Source: Gemmatimonadota bacterium (lineage in GTDB: Bacteria; Gemmatimonadota; Gemmatimonadetes; Gemmatimonadales; GWC2-71-9). From it: a stretch of DNA of 33,105 bases. A program made the translations under genes and the position numbers. Positions within the stretch are counted from its first letter, which is position 1. Each line of letters starts with the position of its first letter. Under the pieces are notes generated by a model. It saw only the letters and a list, made by a program, of their open reading frames with translations. It searched no databases and had not been told where the DNA came from. The DNA lies in NCBI GenBank assembly GCA_016794805.1, contig JAEUJI010000003.1, forward strand, positions 1 through 33,105. The letters run 5' to 3'. This document shows positions 26,880 through 33,105 of this stretch, piece after piece.

Positions 26880-28574
26880 ATGCCTACACGACACCGTCTT
26901 CAGGCGCTCTTCCTTCCGGCCGCGGCGGCGGCCGGCCTGCTCCTTCTCGTCGCGGATGCGGCGGCGGCCCAGGCGGTGCTCCGGCCCGGGGTCGAGGCCC
27001 GGGGGGAACTGAGGAGCGGCGACCTCCGCCTCGATGACAACACCTACGCCGACCTGTGGCGCTTCAGCGGCACCAGGGGCCAGTCGGTCCGGGTCACCAT
27101 GCGGGCGAAGGACTTCGACGCCTACCTGGCCGTCGGGTACACCGACGACAGCGGCGAATGGCACCTCGTCGAGGCCGATGACGACGGCGCCGGCGGCACC
27201 GATGCCCAGGTGAACGCCACCCTCCCGCAGAATGGCGAGTATGTGGTACGCGCCAACACCCTGAGCGAAGGGGAAACCGGCGGCTACACCTTGAGCCTCG
27301 AGATCGGCGCCGCCGGGGCGCCGGCCCCGCAGGTCACCGGCGGGGGTGCTCCGCCCAGCGCCGGTACGCTCACCCTGGGTACCCCGGCGAGCGGCGAGCT
27401 GCGCCAGGGCGACGAGCTCCTCGAGGATGAGAGCTTCGCCGACACCTGGCGCTTCCAGGGCCGCGCCGGCCAGCAGATCGACGTCACGCTGCGCTCTCCC
27501 GATTTCGACGCCTATCTGGTCGTGGGGCGGCTCAGGAACGGCGAGTTCAGCAGCATCGAGAGCGACGATGATGGCGCCGGCGGCACCGACTCGAAGGTGA
27601 GCCTGACGCTCGACACCAGCGGGGAGTACCTGGTGCGGGCCAACACCCTGTTCAAGAGCAAGACCGGCAGCTACACGCTGCTGGTTGCCGAGGCGGGCGG
27701 TCCAGTCATGGTCGAGGCGCCCGCCACCGGGGCGGGCGGGAATCCGCTGGTCTCCAGCACCCCCGGGGCCAGGATGCCCCTGGTCCTGGGCCAGGAGCTC
27801 AGCGGCACCCTCGGCGCGGGCGACGACAAGATCTCCGATGGCAGCTACGCCGACATCTGGGTCTACCAGGGTCGCCGCGGCGAAACCCTGACCATGATCC
27901 AGCGCTCGCGCGACGTGGACTCCTACCTGACCTTCGGGGCGGCGGAGAACGGCCGCTGGACCTGGCAGACGGCGGACAACAACGGCGCTGGCGGGAAGGA
28001 CTCCCGGCTCGTGGTCACGCTGGAGCGGGATGGTGAATACTGGGTCCGGCCCAACGCGCTCTTCTCCGGCGAGGGGCGGTACACCCTCGTGGTCACCAGC
28101 GATCGTGTGGGGGGCCCGGCGCCCGTGACCCCGGCGGGGCCCGCCCCGTCACAACCCGCGCCCCCCGCGGGGCCGCTCCAGCCCGGCCTCAACCTCACCA
28201 AGGCGATTAAGGGCGAGACCACCGCGCCGCGCCAGGTGAAGGAGCTCAAGAAGGGCGAGGAGATGCGGGGCCAGCTCACCACCGATGACGAAGACAGCGG
28301 CGACGGGACCTATGTGGACACCTGGGTCTTCGAGGGCCGGAAGGGGCAGGTGGCGATCGTGAGCCTGAAGTCCGACGACTTCCGGCCCTACCTGCTCATC
28401 GGCCGCGCACCGGGACGGGACGGGAGCTTCACTTCCCTGGAAACCGATGGGGCGAGCGTCGGGGAGGCGGCCAAGGTGACCATCGAGCTGCCGGCCAACG
28501 GCCGCTACTGGGTCCGCGCCAACACCTTCGACAAGGCCACGGGGAAGTACACGATCAAGCTCCGCCTCCGCTGA
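26880..28574 (+). CDS. Exported protein with four PPC domains
   Basis: A 564-residue secreted protein made almost entirely of four pre-peptidase C-terminal (PPC) beta-sandwich domains, at about 40-131, 162-251, 293-396 and 452-564. Each repeat has the pattern GEL-x2-GD ... YADxWxFxGxxGQ ... DFDAYL ... DDDGAGGTD ... NGEYxVRANT ... YTL. The acidic DDDGAGGTD loop, a likely calcium site, is clear in repeats 1 and 2, altered in repeat 3 (ADNNGAGGKD) and lost in repeat 4. PPC domains usually sit behind secreted proteases; here no catalytic domain is attached, so an adhesive, binding or scaffolding role is more likely. A signal peptide ends DAAAA before Gln31. The ATG at 26880 is preferred over 26850 because it gives a standard signal. 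Confidence 0.87.
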   Translation: MPTRHRLQALFLPAAAAAGLLLLVADAAAAQAVLRPGVEARGELRSGDLRLDDNTYADLWRFSGTRGQSVRVTMRAKDFDAYLAVGYTDDSGEWHLVEADDDGAGGTDAQVNATLPQNGEYVVRANTLSEGETGGYTLSLEIGAAGAPAPQVTGGGAPPSAGTLTLGTPASGELRQGDELLEDESFADTWRFQGRAGQQIDVTLRSPDFDAYLVVGRLRNGEFSSIESDDDGAGGTDSKVSLTLDTSGEYLVRANTLFKSKTGSYTLLVAEAGGPVMVEAPATGAGGNPLVSSTPGARMPLVLGQELSGTLGAGDDKISDGSYADIWVYQGRRGETLTMIQRSRDVDSYLTFGAAENGRWTWQTADNNGAGGKDSRLVVTLERDGEYWVRPNALFSGEGRYTLVVTSDRVGGPAPVTPAGPAPSQPAPPAGPLQPGLNLTKAIKGETTAPRQVKELKKGEEMRGQLTTDDEDSGDGTYVDTWVFEGRKGQVAIVSLKSDDFRPYLLIGRAPGRDGSFTSLETDGASVGEAAKVTIELPANGRYWVRANTFDKATGKYTIKLRLR

Positions 28575-28579
28575 GCCTC

Positions 28580-28614
28580 CGGCCATCGGGCGCGGGTTTG
28601 ACGCCCGGTGGCCG
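28580..28614 (+). terminator. Hairpin after the PPC gene, overlapping the aldolase promoter
   Basis: Inverted repeat with a 13-bp stem including one G-U pair (28580-28592 with 28602-28614) and a 9-nt loop. It starts 5 nt after the upstream stop but has no T tract, so termination would be inefficient or factor-assisted. The -35 hexamer of the next promoter straddles its loop and right arm. Confidence 0.4.
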
Positions 28615-28626
28615 CGGGCCTACATT
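28598..28626 (+). promoter_or_regulatory. Sigma70-type promoter of the aldolase gene
   Basis: TTGACG (28598-28603), 17-nt spacer, TACATT (28621-28626). Transcription would start near 28633, about 36 nt before the ATG at 28669, and the leader contains the ribosome site AAGGGG. Confidence 0.65.
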
Positions 28627-28668
28627 GCGCTGGCGCGTGAGTTGTAACTCTCAAGGGGACAGTAACTT

Positions 28669-30084
28669 ATGTCCGATCATCGCAGCGACCTCCTTGCCCT
28701 GTTCGGCGGTGCCGTCACCCGGGCCGGGGAAGGAGTGAAGGTCTCCGATCTCGCGGCCCTCCAGTCCGAAGCCACAGACCGGCTGGTGTTCGACGCGGTC
28801 TTCGCGGCGCCCGCCCGCCGGGAGGCCGCCCGCTGGCTCCTTTGGGAACTGGGGCAGGCCGTCGGTGCCCGGCCCTCCACGATCGGACCGATCTACTTTG
28901 CCCGCGGCCGGGGGGAGTGCGGCGGGTTTACCGTGCCCGCCATCAACGTCCGGATGCTGGCCTACGACACCGCGCGCGCCATCTTCCGGGCCGCGCGGGC
29001 GCGGCAGGCGGGGGCCATCCTGGTCGAGATCGCGCGGTCGGAGATCGCCTACACCGATCAGCGGCCGGCGGAGTACGTGGCCGTGATGATCGCCGCCGCG
29101 CTCCGCGAGGGATACCTGCTGCCGATCTTCATCCAGGGGGACCACTGCCAGGTGAATGCCAAGAAGTACCAGGCGGACGCCCGGGCGGAAGTCGAGGAGG
29201 TGAAGCGGCTGATCCAGGAAGAGGTCGGCGCGGGGTTTTACAACATCGACGTGGACACCTCCACCCTGGTGGACCTCTCGAAGGACACCCTGCTGGAGCA
29301 GCAGCGGCTCAACTTCGAGCACGCGGCGGAGATCACGGCGTTCATCCGCGACATTGAGCCCGACGGGATCCCGGTGTCGGTCGGCGCGGAGATCGGCGAG
29401 GTCGGGCACAAGAACAGCACCGTGGAGGAACTCCGCGCCTTCATGGACGGCTACATGCCCTCCCTCCGGCGCCACGGCGACCACGAGGGGATCTCCAAGA
29501 TTTCGGTCCAGACCGGCACCAGCCACGGCGGCGTCGTCCTGCCGGATGGGAGCATCGCCAAGGTGAAGCTGGACCTCGACGCCCTGGCCGCGCTCTCCCG
29601 TGTAGCCCGGGAGGAGTACGGGATGTCGGGCGCGGTGCAGCACGGGGCCAGCACCCTCCCCTCCGACGCCTTCGGGAACTTCGCCCGGCTGGAGACGGCG
29701 GAGATCCACCTCGCCACCAACTTCCAGTCGCTGGTCTTTGACCACCCCGCGCTGCCGGGCGAGTTGCGCCAGCGGATGTACGCCTGGCTGGACGAGAACG
29801 CCCAGAGCGAGAAGAAGGCCGGGGACACGCCGGAGCAGTTCTACTACAAGGCGCGGAAGAAGGCGATCGGCCCCTTCAAGCGGGACCTCTGGTCGCTGCC
29901 CGCCGGGATCCGGGAGGCCATCGGGGCGGACCTGGAGAAGACGTTCGGGTTCCTGTTCGACCAGCTCAAGGTGCAGGGCACCGCGGCGCTGGTCGCCAAG
30001 TACGTCCAAGCGCCGTATCAGTCGCACGCCTCGCTGGCGCGCGCGCTGGTCACGGCCGAGGACGATGCCGAAGCGGGGGAGTGA
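28669..30084 (+). CDS. fba: Class II (zinc) fructose-bisphosphate aldolase, long form
   Basis: A 471-residue member of the class II aldolase family, which cleaves fructose-1,6-bisphosphate to two triose phosphates. Conserved sites: VPAINVRML (about 89-96), catalytic Asp158 and zinc His159 in IQGDHCQVN (the usual H/D-x-D-H element), IDVDTSTL, Glu241 in AEIGEVG, zinc His286 in VQTGTSHGG, and His325 in QHGAST. It is well over 100 residues longer than common bacterial enzymes: about 85 extra N-terminal residues and an extended helical C-terminus (from about 370). A related sugar-bisphosphate aldolase such as tagatose-bisphosphate aldolase cannot be excluded, but pgi and pyk nearby favour glycolysis. 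AAGGGG lies 10 nt before the ATG. The next gene starts 2 nt after the stop. Confidence 0.88.
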   Translation: MSDHRSDLLALFGGAVTRAGEGVKVSDLAALQSEATDRLVFDAVFAAPARREAARWLLWELGQAVGARPSTIGPIYFARGRGECGGFTVPAINVRMLAYDTARAIFRAARARQAGAILVEIARSEIAYTDQRPAEYVAVMIAAALREGYLLPIFIQGDHCQVNAKKYQADARAEVEEVKRLIQEEVGAGFYNIDVDTSTLVDLSKDTLLEQQRLNFEHAAEITAFIRDIEPDGIPVSVGAEIGEVGHKNSTVEELRAFMDGYMPSLRRHGDHEGISKISVQTGTSHGGVVLPDGSIAKVKLDLDALAALSRVAREEYGMSGAVQHGASTLPSDAFGNFARLETAEIHLATNFQSLVFDHPALPGELRQRMYAWLDENAQSEKKAGDTPEQFYYKARKKAIGPFKRDLWSLPAGIREAIGADLEKTFGFLFDQLKVQGTAALVAKYVQAPYQSHASLARALVTAEDDAEAGE

Positions 30085-30086
30085 CC

Positions 30087-30449
30087 ATGGCCCGGGATGA
30101 GGAGCGTGAGGTGGTCTACGTGGAACGGGAGGGCGGATCGCTCCGGCCCATCCTGTTCGGGGCGCTGCTGGGGCTGGCGGCCGGCCTGCTCTTCGCGCCC
30201 CAGAGCGGCGACGAGACCCGCCGTCAGCTGAAGCGCCGGTTGCGGAAGGCGCGGGCGCTGGCGGAGGAGAAGATGGGGGAACTGAGCGACAAGGTGAGTG
30301 GGGAGTTCCGGCGCCCCGCCGCCAGCAGCCCGGAGGAGCGCCGGGAAGAGGCGCGGACCGAGCTGGAACGGCGGCTGGCCGACGCCCGCGCCCGCCGCCG
30401 CGCGCCGGCCGCGATGGACCTGGACGAGGACGAGGAGCCCGTCGCCTGA
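30087..30449 (+). CDS. YtxH-like membrane-associated small protein
   Basis: A 120-residue protein: charged N-terminus, one Gly/Ala/Leu-rich TM helix (PILFGALLGLAAGLLFAPQSG, about 23-40 in its core), then a long, highly charged helical tail rich in Arg and Glu. The TM end LLFAPQSGDETRRQL matches the YtxH family signature LLFAPxSGxETR. These proteins are linked to envelope or general stress in Bacillus; molecular function is unknown. A GTG at 30081 is an alternative start overlapping the aldolase stop; I use the ATG at 30087 because GGGGGAG lies 5 nt upstream. Confidence 0.85.
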   Translation: MARDEEREVVYVEREGGSLRPILFGALLGLAAGLLFAPQSGDETRRQLKRRLRKARALAEEKMGELSDKVSGEFRRPAASSPEERREEARTELERRLADARARRRAPAAMDLDEDEEPVA

Positions 30450-30505
30450 CGGACGGGCTGCTCCGGGATCGGCTGCAGGCGCTGGGGGCGTTCGTCCGCC
30501 GCACC

Positions 30506-31402
30506 GTGAACCAGGCCGACCGGCACAATATTCCCTTCCTGGCCAGCGCGCTCACCTTTGACGCGCTGCTCGCCGCGATTCCGCTCCTCCTCCTGGTGCT
30601 GGTCGCGCTGACCCACATCGCCCAGCTGTCCCCGGGCTCGACCGCCCAGGACCTGCACCAGCTGTTTCAGCGGGTGGTCCCGGCGTGGGCCGGCCCCGAT
30701 GGGCAGGGCCCCTTCGCCCGGGTGGAGCAGTTCCTGCTCGGTTTCACCCGGGCCCGGGCCGCGATCTCGTTCTACGCCCTCCCGCTCTTTCTCTGGTTCT
30801 CCACCCGGCTCTTCGCCTCGATCCGCACCTCGCTCACCCTCGTCTACGATGTGCCCCGCCGGCCGACCGGCCAGCACGTCGTGTTCCTCTACCTCAAGGG
30901 CAAGGCGCGGGACGCGGGCATGGTCATTCTCACGCTGGTGCTGGTGGTGGGCAACGCCGTACTGTCCGGGGGGCTCAAGGTGCTCAACGCCCGGGGCGAG
31001 CAGCTGATTCACGCCCTCCCCGGCCTCGGGTTCTTCGTGGGGTCGGTGGGGCAGTTCATCACGGAGGCCCTGGCGTTCGCCTTTTCGCTCCTGCTCTTCT
31101 ACATGGTCTACCGCCACGCTTCGCCGCGCCGCCTTCCCCGGCGGGCGGCGCTGGCCGGCTCGCTGTTCGCCGCGGTGCTGTTCGAGATCGCCAAGCGGCT
31201 GTATGGCTGGTACCTGGTGCACCTGGCGGTGGTCAATCGTTTCTCCGCCGATGCCAACCTGGGCGCGATCATCCTGTTCGTCGGCTGGCTGTACTACACC
31301 GCCCTCGTGTTTCTGCTTGGAGCGGTCGTGGTGGAGACCTGGGACCTGCTCGGCCGCCAGCGCGCGGCCCCTCCCCGGCCGGTGCTGCTCGGCCGTAGCT
31401 GA
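30506..31402 (+). CDS. YihY/BrkB-family integral membrane protein
   Basis: A membrane protein (298 residues from this start) with about six TM helices, of the YihY/BrkB family (formerly misnamed ribonuclease BN). Family features: a short amphipathic N-terminus, then FLASALTFDALLAAIPLLLLVL, the LYDVPRRP loop, LLFYMVYRHASPRR, and the late FSADANLGAIILFVGWLYYTALVFLLGA block. Function is not established; a transporter or lipid-handling role has been suggested. The GTG at 30506 is the first conventional start, but it truncates the amphipathic N-terminus that relatives have. A CTG at 30446, preceded by GAGGAG and overlapping the ytxH-like stop (CTGA), would add 20 residues and may be the real start. 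The 105-nt gap after this gene holds only GC-rich inverted repeats and the -10 box noted separately. Confidence 0.88.
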   Translation: MNQADRHNIPFLASALTFDALLAAIPLLLLVLVALTHIAQLSPGSTAQDLHQLFQRVVPAWAGPDGQGPFARVEQFLLGFTRARAAISFYALPLFLWFSTRLFASIRTSLTLVYDVPRRPTGQHVVFLYLKGKARDAGMVILTLVLVVGNAVLSGGLKVLNARGEQLIHALPGLGFFVGSVGQFITEALAFAFSLLLFYMVYRHASPRRLPRRAALAGSLFAAVLFEIAKRLYGWYLVHLAVVNRFSADANLGAIILFVGWLYYTALVFLLGAVVVETWDLLGRQRAAPPRPVLLGRS

Positions 31403-31418
31403 CGGGCCCGGCCCGGGC

Positions 31419-31424
31419 TATACT
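31419..31424 (+). promoter_or_regulatory. Possible -10 element of the carboxypeptidase gene
   Basis: TATACT, the strongest -10 match in this very GC-rich gap. The hexamer 17 nt upstream (TAGCTG) is a weak -35. Leader length would be about 77 nt. Confidence 0.3.
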
Positions 31425-31507
31425 CACTGCGGCCCGGCCCCGGGCGGCCGCCCCGGCCGCCGCTGCGAGACCGGGGCCGGCGCATCCACCTCCTCCCATC
31501 CGTCCTC

Positions 31508-33105
31508 ATGCGACTGCTCGCCGCCCTGCTGCTCGCCCCCTCGCTGCTCACCGCCCAGGGGTTCGACTTCTACGCCCGCGGGCCGTACCGTCCCGCCGTG
31601 CCCCGGCCCGATTCGCTGCTGGGCTACGCCGTCGGCTCGCAGCACACCATGTATCACCAGCAGCAGCAGGTGCTGGACCGCATGATCGCCGCGGCGCCGG
31701 ACCGGGTCCGGACCGAGGTGATGGGCCGGACGGCCGAGGGAAAGGTGATGCGGCTGCTGGTGATTTCCGCGCCGGAGAACCTGGCCCGGCTCGAGGAGAT
31801 CCGGAACAACCTCTCCCGCCTGGCCGACCCGCGGCGCACGACGGCCGCCGAGGCGCGGGCCCTGGCGGACCGGACCCCGGTGACCGTGCTGCTCACCCAC
31901 TCGGTGCACGGGAACGAGCCGGCCGGCTTCGAGACGGCGATGCAGACCACCTACCAGCTGCTCGCCTCCGAGGAGCCTGCGACCCTCGAAATCCTCCGCA
32001 ACGCCGTCGTGCTGATCAACCCGAGCCAGAATCCGGACGGGCACGAGCGGTTTGCCGCCTGGTACAACTCCATCATGGTGAACACCGACGAGCCCGCGGC
32101 CGTGGAACAGACCGAGCCGTGGGCGGTGTGGGGGCGGTTCAACCACTATCGGTTCGACATGAATCGGGACCTGCTGGCCCAGTCGCAGCTCGAGTCCCGC
32201 GCCCTCGCCGCGGTCTACGTGCGCTGGCGGCCGCAGGTGGTGGCGGACCTCCACAGCACCACCTCACAGTACTTCTTCCCGCCGGTGGACCAGGCCCAGA
32301 ACCAGAACCTGCCGCCGCGGACCTACGCCTGGTTCGAGCGCTTCGGGCGCAGCAACGGGCAGGCCTTCGACCGCTTCGGCTGGCAGTACTACGTGCGGGA
32401 CGTCTTCGACTTCTTCGATCCGGGCTACATCGACATGTGGCCCACGATGCGCGGTGGCGTCGGGATGACCTACGAGACCGACGGCGGGCCCGAGCTCCGG
32501 AAGCGGAAGGACGACGGCACCTACATGACCTTCGAGATGGCGATCGCGCACCATTACATCGCCTCCCTTGCAACCCTGGAATACGCCGCCCGCAACCGGG
32601 CCGAGCGGCTGCGGGACTTCCACGAGTTCCACCAGAGCGGGATGGCGGAGGCGCAGAGGCGGCCGCTCCGGCGGGTGCTCTTCTCCGGCAGTGACGTCAC
32701 CCGGGTGGCCTGGCTGCTGCGCCGCCTCACCGGCGAGGAAATCGAGGTCTCCCGCCTCACCCAGCCGTGGACGACGCTGCGGGCCACCTCCTACTACGGC
32801 GGCGCCGCCGCCCGGCGCACCTTCCCCGCCGGCACCTACGTGGTGGACCTCAACCAGCCCCAGGCCCGGCTCGCGACCACGATGCTCGAACCGCGCGCGG
32901 TGTTCGATTCCGGCTTCGTCCGGGCGCAGCTGGGTGCCTACCAGCGGAACCAGCGTCGCGGCGAGGATGCCGACCGCGAGGGCTACGAGTTCTACGACGT
33001 GACCGGCTGGTCGCTCCCCTTCACCCAGGGGCTCGATGCCTGGTGGACCGACGACACCACCCGGATCGGCGGGGAGCGGGTGCGTGCCGCGGCCGCGCCC
33101 ACGGT
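31508..33105 (+). CDS. Exported M14-family zinc carboxypeptidase, 3' end missing
   Basis: The frame stays open to the end of the window: 532 codons seen, the C-terminus is missing. A signal peptide ends LLTA before Gln17. The M14 catalytic domain begins near residue 40. Zinc ligands are His134 and Glu137 (HGNE) and His249 (VVADLHST). Substrate-binding NPDG (175-178) and DMNRD (Asn219, Arg220) and the likely catalytic Glu323 (MTYETDGG) are all present, so the enzyme should be active as a metallocarboxypeptidase outside the cytoplasm. From about 390 on (RRVLFSGSD ...) a second domain of the kind found in large exported M14 proteins of environmental bacteria follows. Peptide specificity cannot be read from the sequence. 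Confidence 0.92.
   Translation, partial: MRLLAALLLAPSLLTAQGFDFYARGPYRPAVPRPDSLLGYAVGSQHTMYHQQQQVLDRMIAAAPDRVRTEVMGRTAEGKVMRLLVISAPENLARLEEIRNNLSRLADPRRTTAAEARALADRTPVTVLLTHSVHGNEPAGFETAMQTTYQLLASEEPATLEILRNAVVLINPSQNPDGHERFAAWYNSIMVNTDEPAAVEQTEPWAVWGRFNHYRFDMNRDLLAQSQLESRALAAVYVRWRPQVVADLHSTTSQYFFPPVDQAQNQNLPPRTYAWFERFGRSNGQAFDRFGWQYYVRDVFDFFDPGYIDMWPTMRGGVGMTYETDGGPELRKRKDDGTYMTFEMAIAHHYIASLATLEYAARNRAERLRDFHEFHQSGMAEAQRRPLRRVLFSGSDVTRVAWLLRRLTGEEIEVSRLTQPWTTLRATSYYGGAAARRTFPAGTYVVDLNQPQARLATTMLEPRAVFDSGFVRAQLGAYQRNQRRGEDADREGYEFYDVTGWSLPFTQGLDAWWTDDTTRIGGERVRAAAAPT

Overview
The window is a GC-rich stretch of bacterial chromosome with densely packed genes. It has no mobile elements, rRNA, tRNA or CRISPR that I can see. 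The best taxonomic guess is Gemmatimonadota or a close relative. This is inferred from the high GC, a GWxTD-type exported protein, several zinc-ribbon Ser/Thr kinases, a B12-dependent ribonucleotide reductase, and signal peptides that nearly all end in Ala-Gln. No marker gene proves it.

Left end (1-5.4 kb, minus strand): a compact five-gene operon for Ser/Thr phospho-signalling. In transcription order it encodes a zinc-ribbon double-FHA protein, a membrane Ser/Thr kinase, a membrane-tethered PP2C phosphatase, an FHA protein that crosses the membrane and carries a trypsin/HtrA-like protease outside, and the start of a further membrane protein. A well-formed promoter (TTGACG-17-TAGATT) drives it. 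Diverging from it on the plus strand are an amidase lipoprotein, a GWxTD-family exported protein, a second Ser/Thr kinase (zinc ribbon, kinase, TM, PEGA, TonB-C-like) and a coupled gamma-carbonic-anhydrase-like gene.

Middle (12.4-21.1 kb, plus strand): a class II ribonucleotide reductase with its own promoter and a textbook terminator, a DinB-fold protein, a small SHOCT-like protein, an aldo/keto reductase and ispG. An extracytoplasmic thiol-redox operon follows: a CcdA-type transporter, a TlpA-like thioredoxin, an exported one-Cys peroxiredoxin and an exported protein of unknown function, closed by a terminator.

At 21.1-21.5 kb lies a gene-free, AT-richer patch with two perfect DnaA boxes (TGTGGATAA), several near matches and three short palindromes. 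It looks like a replication origin or a DnaA-bound control region, although no dnaA gene is nearby.

Right part (21.5-33.1 kb, plus strand): a YtcJ-like amidohydrolase, then central carbon genes (pyk, pgi and an unusually long class II aldolase) interleaved with a PhnP-like metallohydrolase and a four-PPC-domain exported protein. A YtxH-like protein, a YihY/BrkB membrane protein and an M14 zinc carboxypeptidase that runs off the end complete the window.

Two window-wide signals stand out. All six predicted signal peptidase I substrates place Gln directly after the cleavage site (a Q-rule, as described for Bacteroidetes). Also, several genes have a TANNNT -10 box 5-7 nt before the start codon, which suggests leaderless transcripts.
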